Shown: positions 47,076 through 56,477 of the stretch, in pieces
Layout of the letters: each line of letters begins with the position of its first letter
Position numbering within the stretch: the first letter of the stretch is position 1
Assembly: GCF_013112485.1 (NCBI RefSeq)
Contig: NZ_JABFHG010000005.1
Span: 248,001 to 312,000 of the forward strand
Length of the DNA stretch: 64,000 nt
DNA from: Roseicella sp. DB1501
GTDB taxonomy: Bacteria > Pseudomonadota > Alphaproteobacteria > Acetobacterales > Acetobacteraceae
Reading direction: 5' to 3'
Position numbers and translations under genes: made by a program
The notes under the pieces: generated by a model
What the model was told of the DNA's origin: nothing
Databases searched by the model: none
What the model saw: the letters and a program-made list of their open reading frames with translations, nothing else

Positions 47076-47996
47076 ATGCCGGAAGACCAGCGCCGCGGGG
47101 ATCGCCGCACCATCGCCGCCGGCGTGCTCGCCATGGTGCTGTTCAGCGGCAATTTCGCCTCGACCCGGCACGGCCTGGCGCATGGCCTCTCGCTCGCCGA
47201 CCTGGTGCTGCTGCGCTCGACCACCGCTGGCCTGCTGATGAGCCTGCTGCTCTGGCGCATCGGCCTCGGCGGGCTGTCGCTGGCGCGGGCGGCGGTGCTC
47301 GCGCTGCTCGCCGGCGCGCCCTACTACCTGCTGACCGTCGCGGCGCTGCAATTCGCGCCGGCGACCCATGCCTCCATCCTCAATCCCGGCGCGACCGTCC
47401 TCTTCGCGCCCCTCCTCGGCTGGTGGGTGCTGCGGCAGGCGCCGGAGACGGGGGTGCGGGCCGGCCTCGGCATCCTCGGCGCCGGGCTGCTGCTGATCGG
47501 CGGCGCCTCCCTCGCCGAGGGCGGCGGCCGGGCCTGGATCGGCGACCTGCTGCTGCTGGCGAGCGGCTTCACCTGGGCGCTCTTCGGCGTGCTGATGCGG
47601 CGCTGGCAGGTGCCGGGCACGCGCGCCGCGGCGGCGGCCGGGGCACTCTCCCTCGCCTGGGTGCCGCTGCACCTGCTGCTGCTCGGCCCCGGCGGGGTGC
47701 CGGCGCATCCGGGCGAGGCGCTGCTGCAGGCGGTCTATCAGGGACTGATCGCCGGCGGCATCGCCGTCGTGCTCTACAGCCGGGCGGTGGCGCTGCTCGG
47801 CCCGGCCCGCGGCGCGCTGCTGCCGCCGCTGGTCCCGGCGCTCGGCGTCTTCTGGGCCTGGCTGCTGCTCGGCGAGCAGGTGAGCCCGGTGCAGCTCGCG
47901 GGCATGGCGCTCGTCGTCCTCGGCATGCTCTGCGGCGCGCTGTGGCGGCCGGGCACCGTGCGCCGGCGCACGGACGCGGAATCCAGGCCTGCCTAA
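47076..47996 (+). CDS. EamA family (DMT) transporter
   Basis: 306 residues with about ten membrane helices in two related halves, as in EamA/RhaT drug-metabolite transporters. LAMVLFSGNFASTRHGLA starts the first repeat, ATHASILNPGATVLFAPLLG is its conserved end, and LLLLASGFTWALFGVLMRRW starts the second, which ends LLPPLVPALGVFWAWLLLGE. Substrate unknown (amino acids, metabolites or drugs). Divergent from dnaE with a 47-base gap. Confidence 0.85.
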   Translation: MPEDQRRGDRRTIAAGVLAMVLFSGNFASTRHGLAHGLSLADLVLLRSTTAGLLMSLLLWRIGLGGLSLARAAVLALLAGAPYYLLTVAALQFAPATHASILNPGATVLFAPLLGWWVLRQAPETGVRAGLGILGAGLLLIGGASLAEGGGRAWIGDLLLLASGFTWALFGVLMRRWQVPGTRAAAAAGALSLAWVPLHLLLLGPGGVPAHPGEALLQAVYQGLIAGGIAVVLYSRAVALLGPARGALLPPLVPALGVFWAWLLLGEQVSPVQLAGMALVVLGMLCGALWRPGTVRRRTDAESRPA

Positions 47997-48026
47997 ACCG
48001 CGGCCTCCCGCTGCGAGGACCTGCCC

Positions 48027-48443
48027 ATGCCGCGCCTGCCCCTGCTCTTCGTCACCACCGCCGCCGCCTGCCTCGTCCTCGGCACCGGCCTGGGCATCGC
48101 CATGGGGATGGCGCATGACTTCCAGCTCGCGCCGGTGCATGCGCATCTCAACCTGCTCGGCTGGACCTCGCTGGCGCTGATGGGCCTCACCTACCGGGCC
48201 TGGCCGGCGCTGGCAGCGCCGCGCGGCATGGCGATCGCGCAATACCTGCTCTCGGCCGGCGCCGCCCTCGCCTTTCCCTGCGGGATCTATCTCTCCATCG
48301 CGCAGGGGCAGCCGGGCCTCGCCATCGCCGCCGCCCTAGTCTGGTTGGGGGGCGCGCTGCTCTTCCTGGCGCGGCTCATGCTGCTGCTGCTTCGCCACCC
48401 GGCGGCGGCGCCGGTCGCGGCGATGCCGCTGCCGGCCGAATAG
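48027..48443 (+). CDS. small four-helix membrane protein, cytochrome-oxidase-subunit-I-like
   Basis: 138 residues with about four membrane helices. APVHAHLNLLGWTSLALMGL resembles the His-containing helix of haem-copper oxidase/NorB subunit I, where HxHxNLLGW is common, but the rest of an oxidase is absent, so it is not a working oxidase alone. Homologues of this size are usually labelled hypothetical or cytochrome-c-oxidase-like. It follows the EamA gene by 30 bases on the same strand and converges on lolD with only four bases between the stops. Function not known. Confidence 0.65.
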   Translation: MPRLPLLFVTTAAACLVLGTGLGIAMGMAHDFQLAPVHAHLNLLGWTSLALMGLTYRAWPALAAPRGMAIAQYLLSAGAALAFPCGIYLSIAQGQPGLAIAAALVWLGGALLFLARLMLLLLRHPAAAPVAAMPLPAE

Positions 48444-48447
48444 GGCC

Positions 48448-49146
48448 TCAACCCGCCACCACCCGGCCCTCACGCAGCGTCACCACCCGGTCCATCCGCG
48501 CCGCCAGCTCCGGGTTGTGCGTCGCGATCAGCGCCGCGAGCCCCTGCCCGCGCACCGCCTGCAGCAGCTCCTCGAAGACCCGGTTCGCCGTGCCGAGATC
48601 GAGATTGCCGGTCGGCTCGTCGGCCAGCAGCACCTGCGGCGCATTGGCCAGCGCCCGGGCGATCGCCACCCGCTGCTGCTCGCCGCCTGAGAGGCGGCCC
48701 GGCCGGTGCTGCTCGCGCCCCGCGAGCCCGAAGCTCGCCAGCAAGCCGCGCGCCCGCTCCCGCGCCGCCCGGCGCGGCGTGCCGGCGGCGAGCTGCGGCA
48801 GCACCACATTCTCTTCCGCCGTGAATTCCGGCAGCAGGTGGTGGAACTGGTAGACGAAGCCGATGGCGGTTCGCCGGATCGCCGTCCGCGCATCGTCCGA
48901 CAGCGTGCCCGCCGCCCGGCCGGCGACGACGACCTCGCCGGCATCCGGCCGTTCCAGCAGGCCGGCGAGGTGCAGCAGGGTCGATTTGCCGGTGCCGGAG
49001 GGCGCGACCAGCGCCACGATCTCGCCGGCGGCGAGCGCGAGGTCGGCGCCCCGCAGCACCGGCAGCTCGCCCGCCTCGGTGCGGAAGCGCCGCTCCACCG
49101 CCGCGAGGCGCAGCGCCGGGGCCCCGCTTTCCCCCGTCTCATTCAT
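48448..49146 (-). CDS. lolD: lipoprotein-releasing ABC transporter ATP-binding protein LolD
   Basis: 232 residues. Walker A is [18 protein letters not shown], the Q-loop region [18 protein letters not shown], the signature [18 protein letters not shown], and Walker [18 protein letters not shown]. It powers release of mature lipoproteins from the inner membrane to LolA. Its start overlaps the end of the upstream permease gene by eight bases, giving a lolC-lolE-lolD order. Confidence 0.93.
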   Translation of the reverse strand: MNETGESGAPALRLAAVERRFRTEAGELPVLRGADLALAAGEIVALVAPSGTGKSTLLHLAGLLERPDAGEVVVAGRAAGTLSDDARTAIRRTAIGFVYQFHHLLPEFTAEENVVLPQLAAGTPRRAARERARGLLASFGLAGREQHRPGRLSGGEQQRVAIARALANAPQVLLADEPTGNLDLGTANRVFEELLQAVRGQGLAALIATHNPELAARMDRVVTLREGRVVAG

Positions 49147-50404
49147 CGCGCAGCGCCTCCACGGGATCGAGCCGCGCCGCCCGCCAGCTCGGCGGCAGGG
49201 TGGCGAGCAGCGACAGCAGCAGCCCGAGCCCGACCACCTGGGCGACCTCGAACGGGTCCACCACGGCCGGGATGCGGGTCAGGAAATAGACGTTCGGGTC
49301 GAAGACGGTGGTGCCGGTCAGCCGCATCAGCCATTGCCGGATCGCCTCGATATTGGCGCAGAAGAGCAGGCCGAGCCCGAGCCCGGCGAGCGTCCCAGCC
49401 CCGCCGATCGCCGCGCCGCAGAGCAGGAAGATGCGCAGGATGGCGCCCCGCCGCGCCCCCATGGTGCGCAGGATGGCGATGTCCCGCCCCTTGTCCTTCA
49501 CCAGCATGGTCAGCGAGGAGACGATGTTGAAGGCGGCGACCAGGATGATGAGGGTGAGGATCAGGAACATGACGTTCCGCTGCACCTGCACGAGCTGGAA
49601 GAAGCCGCCATTGGCATCCTGCCAGTCGGCGATGCGGACCGGCTCGCCGGCGAGCGCCACGCGGATGGCGCCGGCCGCCTCGGCCGAGCGGTCGGCCTGC
49701 TTCAGATAGACCTCGATCTGGCTGACGGCATGCGGCATCTGGAAGAAAAGCTGCGCCGCGGCCAGCGGCAGGAAGACGAAGCCGCTGTCGTATTCCTCCA
49801 TGCCCACCTCGAACAGCGCCACCACCCGATAGGCCCGGAGCCGCGGCACGGTGCCGAAGACCGTCACCCGCCCCTGCGGCGAGACCAGGGTGACGCGGTC
49901 GCCGAGGCCGATATCGAGCCGCCGCGCCAGGCCGGTGCCGATGACGATGGCATCCTCCCCCTGGAAGCGCGCCAGGTCGCCGGCCTTGATGTTGTCGGCG
50001 ATGATCCGCTTCGCCCGCAGGTCCTCCGGCGCGATGCCGCGCACCAGCCCGCCCGCCGAGGCACCGGCATCGGTGGTCAGCAGCACCTGCCCCTCGACCA
50101 CCGCGGCGGCCTGCGCAACCTCCGGCAGGGCACGGAGGCGGGCGACCAAAGCGGGGTCGTCGGGCAGCGTCCCCTGCGCCGCGCTGATGCCGAGCTGCCC
50201 GTTCAGGCCGAGGATGCGGCCGAGCAGCTCCTGCCGGAAGCCGCCCATGACCGAGAGCACGACGATCAGCGTGGCGACGCCGAGCGCGATGCCGACGAGG
50301 GAGAAGCCGGCGATGACCGAGACGAAACGCTCCCCCTTGCGGGCGAGCAGGTAGCGCGCCGCGACAGCGCGCTCGAAGCCGCCGAAGGGTCCGGCCTCAG
50401 CCAT
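49139..50404 (-). CDS. lolE: lipoprotein-releasing ABC permease (LolC/E family), second copy
   Basis: 421 residues: helix 1 within [20 protein letters not shown], a large periplasmic domain, and three C-terminal helices ([20 protein letters not shown], then [19 protein letters not shown], and a last one near [15 protein letters not shown]). The protein is closely similar along its length to the product of the adjacent upstream gene, so the two arose by tandem duplication and probably form the heterodimer that works with LolD. Which is LolC and which LolE is assigned only by order. Eight-base overlaps on both sides. Confidence 0.85.
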   Translation of the reverse strand: MAEAGPFGGFERAVAARYLLARKGERFVSVIAGFSLVGIALGVATLIVVLSVMGGFRQELLGRILGLNGQLGISAAQGTLPDDPALVARLRALPEVAQAAAVVEGQVLLTTDAGASAGGLVRGIAPEDLRAKRIIADNIKAGDLARFQGEDAIVIGTGLARRLDIGLGDRVTLVSPQGRVTVFGTVPRLRAYRVVALFEVGMEEYDSGFVFLPLAAAQLFFQMPHAVSQIEVYLKQADRSAEAAGAIRVALAGEPVRIADWQDANGGFFQLVQVQRNVMFLILTLIILVAAFNIVSSLTMLVKDKGRDIAILRTMGARRGAILRIFLLCGAAIGGAGTLAGLGLGLLFCANIEAIRQWLMRLTGTTVFDPNVYFLTRIPAVVDPFEVAQVVGLGLLLSLLATLPPSWRAARLDPVEALRDE

Positions 50405-51650
50405 GGCGCAGCGCCTCGATGGGATCGATCCGCGCCGCCCGCCAGCTCGGATAGAGCGTCGCCAGCAGCGAGAGGCCGAGCCCCATGGCGAGGACGGAGG
50501 CGACCTCGCGCGGATCGACCGCAGCGGGAAGCTGGGTGAGGAAGAGCAGCTCCGGCCGGAACAGGGGCGTGCCCTCCAGCGACAGCAGCCAGGCGCGCAG
50601 GCTGTCGAAATTGGTGGCGATGCCGAGGCCGAGCAGGAAGCCGATCAGCGTGCCGCCGCAGCCCACACTCGCGCCGCAGAGCAGGAAGATGCGCAGGATC
50701 GCCCCCCGCCCGGCCCCCATGGTGCGCAGGATGGCGATATCTCGTCCCTTGTCCTTCACCAGCATGGTCAGCGAGGAGATGATGTTGAAGGCGGCGATGA
50801 GGATGATCAGGGTGAGGATGAGGAACATCACGTTCCGCTCCACCACCACCGCCGCATAGATGCTGCTGTTCGCGCCCTGCCAGTCGGTGATGCGGTAGGG
50901 CCCGCCGGCGAGCATCGCCCGCACCGCCTCGGTCACCGGGGCCACCCGGTCGGGATCGCCGACGAAGAGCTCCACCTGGCTCGCGGCGTGGTCCAGACCG
51001 AAGAAGGATTGCGCCGCCCGCAGCGGGATGAAGACCTCGCGTCCGTCATATTCCGGCATGCCGATATCGAAGAGGGCGACGATGCGAAAGGCGCGCTGCT
51101 TCGGCGCGACGCTGAAATCCGCGCCGCGGGCCTGCGGCAGGACGAGCGTGACCTGGTCGCCGAGGCGCAGCCCCATGCGCGCGGCGAGGCGGAGCCCGAT
51201 CACCGCCGTGTCCTCGTCGCCGAAAGCCTCGAGGCTGCCGAGGCGGATGCCGCGGGCGATGACGCCGCGCGCCCGCAGCGCCTCCGGCGCGATGCCGCGC
51301 ACCATGCCGCCCGCCGCCCCGCCGCGCTCGCCCGTGAGCAGCACCTGGCCGTCGACGGTCGGCGCCGCCTGCTCCACCCCCGGCAAGGCGCGGAGCCGCG
51401 CGGCGAGGGCCTCGTAATCCGGCAGGCTGCGGCCGCTCGCCGGATGCACCGTCAGATGCCCGTTCAGCCCGATGATCCGGGTGATCAGCTCCTGCCGGAA
51501 GCCGTTCATCACCGCCATGACGATGATGAGCGCGGCGACGCCGAGGGCGATGCCGAGCAGCGAGAAGGCGGCGGTGACGGAGACGAAGCGCTCGCCCTTG
51601 CGGGCGCGCAGGTAGCGCCAGGCCACCATGCGCTCGAACGGACCGAACAT
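50397..51650 (-). CDS. lolC: lipoprotein-releasing ABC permease (LolC/E family), first copy
   Basis: 417 residues with the same layout as the next gene: [40 protein letters not shown], a periplasmic domain, [20 protein letters not shown], and a C-terminal [15 protein letters not shown]. Most alphaproteobacteria I know of have one LolC/E-type permease beside lolD; here there are two. It follows proS by ten bases and overlaps the second copy by eight, so all four genes are likely one operon. Confidence 0.86.
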   Translation of the reverse strand: MFGPFERMVAWRYLRARKGERFVSVTAAFSLLGIALGVAALIIVMAVMNGFRQELITRIIGLNGHLTVHPASGRSLPDYEALAARLRALPGVEQAAPTVDGQVLLTGERGGAAGGMVRGIAPEALRARGVIARGIRLGSLEAFGDEDTAVIGLRLAARMGLRLGDQVTLVLPQARGADFSVAPKQRAFRIVALFDIGMPEYDGREVFIPLRAAQSFFGLDHAASQVELFVGDPDRVAPVTEAVRAMLAGGPYRITDWQGANSSIYAAVVVERNVMFLILTLIILIAAFNIISSLTMLVKDKGRDIAILRTMGAGRGAILRIFLLCGASVGCGGTLIGFLLGLGIATNFDSLRAWLLSLEGTPLFRPELLFLTQLPAAVDPREVASVLAMGLGLSLLATLYPSWRAARIDPIEALRHG

Positions 51651-51660
51651 CGGGCCGGCC

Positions 51661-52971
51661 TCAGCCGCCCCGGATGCGCGCGACGGCGTCCTCCAGCGAG
51701 AGCTCGGCCCGCTCGCCCGTCGCCCGGCGCTTCAGCTCGATGCGGCCGGCGGCGGCGCCGCGGGGCCCGATGATGGCCTGCCAGGGATAGCCCATGAGAT
51801 CGGCATCGGCGAATTTCACGCCCGCCCGCTCGTCGCGGTCGTCATAGACGGCATCCGGATCGAAGCCGGCATAGAGCCGCTCGGCCAGGGCGTCGGTGCC
51901 GGCATCGCCGGGCTTCAGGTTCAGCACCGCGAGGCGGAAGGGCGCCACCGGCTCCGGCCAGCGGATGCCGGTCTCGTCGTGATTTGCCTCGATGATGGCG
52001 CCGACGAGGCGGGAGACGCCGATGCCGTAGCTGCCCATCTCGGGTGTGACCATCTTGCCGTCCGGGCCGCTCACCTGCAGCCCCATCGGCGCGCTGTACT
52101 TGGTGCCGAAATAGAAGATGTGGCCGATCTCGATCCCCCGCGCGGAGACGCGGTCGGCCTCCGGCACCGTCGCCCAGACGGCCTCGTCATGCTTCTCGTC
52201 GGTCGCGGCGTAGCGGCTGGTCCAGAAATCGACGATGGGCGAGAGGTCGCCGTCATAGTCGATGCCCTGCGAGAGCACGTCGAAGTCGAGCAGGTCCTTG
52301 TGCAGGTAGACCTGGCTCTCGCCGGTCTCGGCCAGGATGAGGAATTCATGGCTGAGATCGCCGCCGATCGGGCCGGTATCGGCCTGCATCGGGATCGCCT
52401 TCAGCCCCATGCGGGCGAAGGTGCGGAGATAGGCGACGAACATGCGCTGGTAGCTGCGCCGCGCCCCGGCATAGTCGAGATCGAAGGAATAGGCGTCCTT
52501 CATCAGGAATTCGCGGCCGCGCATGACGCCGAAGCGCGGGCGGATCTCGTCGCGGAACTTCCACTGGATGTGGTAGAGGTTGCGCGGCAGGTCGCGGTAG
52601 CTCTTCGCATAGGTGCGGAAGATGTCGGTGACCATCTCCTCGTTGGTCGGGCCGTAGAGCATCTCTCGCTCGTGCCGGTCCTTGAGGCGCAGCATCTCCG
52701 GGCCGTAGGCGTCGTGCCGGCCGGACTGCTTCCAGAGATCGGCCGGCTGGATGGTCGGCATCAGGATCTCCTGCGCGCCGGCGGCATCCTGCTCCTCGCG
52801 GACGATCTGCTCGACCTTCTGCAGCACCCGCCAGCCGAGCGGCAGCCAGGCATAGATGCCGGCGCTGGTCTGCCGGACCATGCCGGCGCGCAGCATGAGC
52901 CGGTGCGAGGCGATCTGCGCCTCGGCCGGGGTTTCCTTCAGCGTCGGCAGGAAGGCGCGGGACAGGCGCAA
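51661..52971 (-). CDS. proS: prolyl-tRNA synthetase (short alphaproteobacterial type)
   Basis: 436 residues. It charges tRNA-Pro. Class II motifs are visible: [20 protein letters not shown], then [20 protein letters not shown] (motif 2), and [20 protein letters not shown] (motif 3), followed by an anticodon-binding domain ([14 protein letters not shown] onward). The INS editing domain found between motifs 2 and 3 in the 570-residue bacterial enzyme is missing, as in other alphaproteobacteria. The start is a TTG at 52971 with AGGAG six bases upstream. Confidence 0.94.
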   Translation of the reverse strand: MRLSRAFLPTLKETPAEAQIASHRLMLRAGMVRQTSAGIYAWLPLGWRVLQKVEQIVREEQDAAGAQEILMPTIQPADLWKQSGRHDAYGPEMLRLKDRHEREMLYGPTNEEMVTDIFRTYAKSYRDLPRNLYHIQWKFRDEIRPRFGVMRGREFLMKDAYSFDLDYAGARRSYQRMFVAYLRTFARMGLKAIPMQADTGPIGGDLSHEFLILAETGESQVYLHKDLLDFDVLSQGIDYDGDLSPIVDFWTSRYAATDEKHDEAVWATVPEADRVSARGIEIGHIFYFGTKYSAPMGLQVSGPDGKMVTPEMGSYGIGVSRLVGAIIEANHDETGIRWPEPVAPFRLAVLNLKPGDAGTDALAERLYAGFDPDAVYDDRDERAGVKFADADLMGYPWQAIIGPRGAAAGRIELKRRATGERAELSLEDAVARIRGG

Positions 52972-53186
52972 GGCGAACTCCTGGGATCGGCGGTCTCGGG
53001 CACTCCTTTAGACCGGAATCGCGCGGGCGGGGATGGGGTCGGCGCGCGCCCGGCCGCCCTTTGGCGCCGCTTTCGCACGGCGCAACTTTGTTGCGTGAGG
53101 GCGGGGACCCGCGCATGAAGGGCGACGATTTTCTGCCCCACACCGCAGTTTCCGTCTTGGCGCTGGCGTGGTCAGCGCGCTAGACG
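52972..53186 (-). other. proS upstream region
   Basis: No gene seen. It contains a small perfect hairpin (CGCAAC at 53081-53086 with GTTGCG at 53090-53095, TTT loop) and GC-rich sequence ahead of the proS ribosome sites (AAGGAG and AGGAG). No convincing -35/-10 pair was found by eye, though a promoter is expected because a strong terminator closes the upstream transcript at 53187. Confidence 0.4.
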
Positions 53187-53216
53187 AAAAAAGGGCCGCG
53201 CCCGAAGGCACGGCCC
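53187..53216 (-). terminator. Rho-independent terminator
   Basis: On the minus strand GGGCCGTGCC, loop TTCG, GGCGCGGCCC and then TTTTTT: ten pairs (one G/U) with a stable UUCG-type loop and six U. This is the only textbook intrinsic terminator in the window. It ends whatever is transcribed through 53217-53401. Confidence 0.9.
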
Positions 53217-53271
53217 GAGTTTAGGGAGGAAACGCCAGTCACACGGCAGAGAGAGGACCAACCCCCTCTCT
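53187..53271 (-). ncRNA. candidate small RNA or 3'-UTR RNA with CCTCCC motif
   Basis: Upstream of the terminator on the minus strand is AGAGAGG (53271-53265) pairing with CCTCTCT (53256-53250), then a single-stranded stretch ending GTTTCCTCCCTAAA, then the terminator hairpin. A hairpin, an exposed CCTCC-type anti-Shine-Dalgarno motif and a terminator are the layout of several alphaproteobacterial sRNAs (for example the CCUCCUCCC RNAs of Rhodobacter). The 5' end is unknown; it could be processed from the DUF1467 message, whose stop is at 53402. The remaining 53272-53401 holds no gene. Confidence 0.35.
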
Positions 53272-53401
53272 GACGACCATGGTGGCGCGGAAGGCCAACG
53301 CCGGACAACGGCAAAGGCTGCCGAAAAAGCGGAAAAAGCAGGCTCCTAAACGAGAGCCGCACAATTCGCCATCACAAAGCGGCGCAGGCCGGCGTTATCG
53401 C

Positions 53402-53662
53402 CTAATCATTGGGCATGGCCCACCAGCCCGACCGGAAGCTCATCCAATCGCTCTCAACCAGGGCGAAGATGGCCAGCCAGAGAATTGCCGAAACAAGAGT
53501 GGTGATAACCACCTTGCGCAGTAGCTGCGGCCGTTGCGGCACGCCGCGCCAGCCGGTCTGGTCGTCGCCTTCCGGATTCGGCTGGGCGCCGATGGGCAGC
53601 ACGGCGAAAAGCGCGACCCACCAGATCAACAGATAGACGACGACGCCGGTGAACCAGGTCAT
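53402..53662 (-). CDS. DUF1467 family membrane protein
   Basis: 86 residues. Two membrane helices (FTGVVVYLLIWWVALFAVLP and VVITTLVSAILWLAIFALVE) flank a short loop with GWRGVPQRPQLLRK. This is the DUF1467 family, found almost only in alphaproteobacteria and often, as here, between rnj and proS. Function unknown. The ATG at 53662 begins MTWFTG. Confidence 0.85.
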   Translation of the reverse strand: MTWFTGVVVYLLIWWVALFAVLPIGAQPNPEGDDQTGWRGVPQRPQLLRKVVITTLVSAILWLAIFALVESDWMSFRSGWWAMPND

Positions 53663-53782
53663 GAAGCCCTCCGGTCGGATTGGATCGGGAATGGTGCGGA
53701 GCGGGCAGCGCCGGCGACGCGGCGCGCCCCGAAGGGCGGCGCCCCGTGCCCTGCCGTCCTCGGCCTTGCCGCAGTCCGGTCG

Positions 53783-53889
53783 CTAGAGCGCGATCGCTTG
53801 AGGTGGACTCACCGAAAAGCGTGCCTCACGTGATCAAACAACGGCCTGGACCATGATCCGCCACCCTGTGTGAGCGGATCATGGTCTAG
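53783..53889 (+). repeat. dispersed TAGAGC hairpin repeat, copy C
   Basis: Starts CTAGAGC, runs through the core shared with copy A, and ends in a stem of 15 pairs (one G/U) between 53846-53860 and 53875-53889 around a 14-nt loop ending in TCTAG. CTAGA at one end and TCTAG at the other form short terminal inverted repeats. The rnj stop codon (TAG on the minus strand, 53888-53886) is part of the terminal CTAG. Confidence 0.87.
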
Positions 53890-55556
53890 ACCCGCAGCAG
53901 ATGCACCTCGACATTCGGCCGCTTGCGCAGCCGGCGTCCGACGGATTTCCGCAGCACCGCCCGCGCCGCCTCGCGCAGCGCGTCATCCTCCCGCCGCAGA
54001 GCGCTCGGCAGCTCGCCGAGGGCCCGCGAGAGCTCGGAGGCGAGCTGCGCCCCGATCCCCTCCTCGCCGTCGAGCAGCCCGGGCGCCGAGACCTGCGGCG
54101 TGCCCAGCACCCGCCCCGCCTCGTCGACCGCGAGCGAGGCCATGACGACGCCGTTGAAGAGCATCCGCTTGCGCGCGGCGAGAACACCGCCGCTGATCGG
54201 CAGCAGCCTTCCGTTGTCGACGGCCAGACGCCCGGTCGGCACGCCTTCCACCACGTCGGGACGGCCCGGCGAGAGGCGTAGCACGTCGCCATCCTCGACC
54301 AGCACCGGCGTCGCCTGCAGCGACTTCGCCAGCGCCGCGTGTTCCGAGAGGTGGCGCCACTCGCCATGCACCGGCACGGCGAATTGCGGCTTCACCAGCT
54401 GGTAGAGCCGCCGCAACTCGTCCCGCGCCGGATGGCCGGAGACATGCACCACGTGGTCGTCGGCGGTCATCACCCGGCAGCCACGGCGGGCGAGCTGGTC
54501 CTGCAGCAGCAGGATGCCGCGCTCATTGCCGGGAATCATGCGCGAGGAGAAGATCACGGTATCTCCCTCGCCGAGCGCGATGTTGGGATGCGTGTCGGCC
54601 GCGATCTTGGACAGCGCCGAGCGCGGCTCGCCCTGGCTGCCGGTGCAGATGATGAGGAGGTTGTCGTCCGGGATGTAGCCCGCCTCCTCCTCCGGCACAT
54701 AGGGCGGGATGTCCTTGAGATAGCCGCATTCCCGCGCCGCCGCCTCGGCATTGCGCAGCGAGCGGCCGAAGAGCGCCACCTGCCGGCCGGCGGCCATGGC
54801 GGCGCGGGTGATGCTCTCGACGCGCGCCACATTGGTGGCGAAGCAGCTCACCGCCACCCGGCCGGTGAGGCCGCGGATGATGGCGGTAAGATTGCGCCGG
54901 ACCTCGGACTCGGAGCCGGAATGGCCCTCGACCAGGGCATTGGTCGAATCGCAGACCATGGCGAGGACGCCCTCGGCGCCGATCCGGGCGAAGGCGGCCT
55001 CGTCGGTCGGCTGGCCGATCAGCGGGTCGGGATCGAGCTTCCAGTCGCCGGTATGCAGCACGATGCCGTGCCGGGTACGGATGGCGACCGCCTGCGCCTC
55101 GGGCACCGAATGCGCCACCCGGAGGAATTCGAGGTCGAAGGGGCCGAGCGCCAGCCGCGCCCCGAGCGGCAGGGTGTTGATCCGCGCCTCGCCCAGCAGC
55201 CCCGCCTCGCCGAGCTTCCGCCGCAGCACGGCCGAGACGAAGGGCCCGGCATAGATCGGGCAGCGGAGCTGCGGCCAGAGATGCGCGACGGCGCCGACAT
55301 GGTCTTCATGGGCATGGGTGATCACCAGCCCGACCAGCCTCTCCCGCCGCGCGGCCAGCCAGGCCGGATCGGGCACCATGACGTCGATCTCGGGGTTTTC
55401 CGGGCCGCCGAACCCGATGCCGCAATCGATGGCGAGCAACGCGCCATCGCAACGGTAGATGTTCAGGTTCATGCCGATCTCGCCGGTACCGCCGAGCGGA
55501 ATGAACGCCAAATCACCGGCCGGATCGGGTCCGGCCGTCGTTACATGATCATCCAT
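53886..55556 (-). CDS. rnj: ribonuclease J
   Basis: 556 residues from MDDHVTTAGPD. It is a metallo-beta-lactamase/beta-CASP ribonuclease with 5' exo- and endonuclease activity that matures rRNA and turns over mRNA. LAFIPLGGTGEIGMNLNIY opens the domain, ITHAHEDHVGAVAHLWPQL holds the HxHxDH zinc site, LHTGDWKLDPDP the next ligand, ICTGSQGEPRSALSKIA and VHVSGHPARDELRRLYQLVK the beta-CASP and last ligand motifs. A C-terminal domain follows. The stop codon is provided by a repeat element. A GTG at 55598 is an alternative start. It is the alphaproteobacterial neighbour of coaX. Confidence 0.94.
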   Translation of the reverse strand: MDDHVTTAGPDPAGDLAFIPLGGTGEIGMNLNIYRCDGALLAIDCGIGFGGPENPEIDVMVPDPAWLAARRERLVGLVITHAHEDHVGAVAHLWPQLRCPIYAGPFVSAVLRRKLGEAGLLGEARINTLPLGARLALGPFDLEFLRVAHSVPEAQAVAIRTRHGIVLHTGDWKLDPDPLIGQPTDEAAFARIGAEGVLAMVCDSTNALVEGHSGSESEVRRNLTAIIRGLTGRVAVSCFATNVARVESITRAAMAAGRQVALFGRSLRNAEAAARECGYLKDIPPYVPEEEAGYIPDDNLLIICTGSQGEPRSALSKIAADTHPNIALGEGDTVIFSSRMIPGNERGILLLQDQLARRGCRVMTADDHVVHVSGHPARDELRRLYQLVKPQFAVPVHGEWRHLSEHAALAKSLQATPVLVEDGDVLRLSPGRPDVVEGVPTGRLAVDNGRLLPISGGVLAARKRMLFNGVVMASLAVDEAGRVLGTPQVSAPGLLDGEEGIGAQLASELSRALGELPSALRREDDALREAARAVLRKSVGRRLRKRPNVEVHLLRV

Positions 55557-55670
55557 GTCGTACCAGGGCTGCGCCGGCCCCGCCGAGGCCGGCCTCACCC
55601 TTCCTTTGCCATTGCAAGCGCGATGCGGGTCCGGGCCAGACCCGTGCGGGGGCCAGGAGCCGGATCGCGC

Positions 55671-56474
55671 TCAGAGCGAGTCGCGGTAGGTCGTCTTTTG
55701 CAATTTGGGGACCGGATTGCGTTCCGCCAACAGGCGGAGCCCCTCCAGGGTGATGTCGGGGTCGATCTTCTCAATGATGGTGGTCCCCTCGGCGAAGAGC
55801 GGCGCCAGCCCGCCGGTCGCCACCACCTTCAGATGCGTCTCCTGCTCGGCCTGGATCCGACCGACGATGCCCTCGATCAGCCCGACATAGCCCCAGAAGA
55901 TGCCCGATTGCATGGCAGCAATGGTGTCGCGGCCGATCACCGCCTGCGGCCGGCCGATGCCGATCCGGGGCAGCCGGGCGGCGGCCTTGTGCAGCGCCTC
56001 GAGCGAGAGGTTGATCCCCGGGGCGATCACGCCGCCGAGATAGGCGCCATCGGCATCCACCACGTCGAAGGTCGTCGCGGTTCCGAAATCAATGACGATA
56101 AGCGGGCCGCGATAGTGGTGGTGCGAGGCGAGCGCGTTCAGCAGGCGGTCGGCGCCGACCTCCTGCGGCCGCTCGACGCGGATGGCGAAGCCCCAATCCA
56201 CCGCCGCGCGGGCGATCAGCGGCTCGACATTGAACCATTCGCGGGCCAGCCGGCGGAGATTGTAGAGCGCAGCCGGCACCACGGTGCCGATGACGCAGCG
56301 GTCGATCTCGGCGACCTTCAGCCCACTGTGCTGCAGCAGCGCCATCAGCCAGACGGCATATTCGTCCGAGGTGCGATCGGCGCGGGTCGCGATGCGCCAC
56401 CGGCCGCGCCATTCCGTGCCGTCATGCACGGCGAAGACGACATTGGTGTTTCCGGCATCGATGGCGAGCAGCAT
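55671..56474 (-). CDS. coaX: type III pantothenate kinase
   Basis: 267 residues. It phosphorylates pantothenate, the first step of coenzyme A synthesis, without feedback by Co[20 protein letters not shown] is the ASKHA phosphate-1 motif, [20 protein letters not shown] phosphate-2, and [19 protein letters not shown] the adenosine/pantothenate region. [15 protein letters not shown] is also typical. It starts three bases after the birA stop, so both are in one operon with rnj. Confidence 0.95.
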   Translation of the reverse strand: MLLAIDAGNTNVVFAVHDGTEWRGRWRIATRADRTSDEYAVWLMALLQHSGLKVAEIDRCVIGTVVPAALYNLRRLAREWFNVEPLIARAAVDWGFAIRVERPQEVGADRLLNALASHHHYRGPLIVIDFGTATTFDVVDADGAYLGGVIAPGINLSLEALHKAAARLPRIGIGRPQAVIGRDTIAAMQSGIFWGYVGLIEGIVGRIQAEQETHLKVVATGGLAPLFAEGTTIIEKIDPDITLEGLRLLAERNPVPKLQKTTYRDSL

Positions 56475-56477
56475 GGT

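Noticed and set aside
53272-53401. Extra small gene between the sRNA candidate and the DUF1467 gene
   Set aside because: Short frames on both strands lack ribosome sites and conserved features; best read as 3' UTR.
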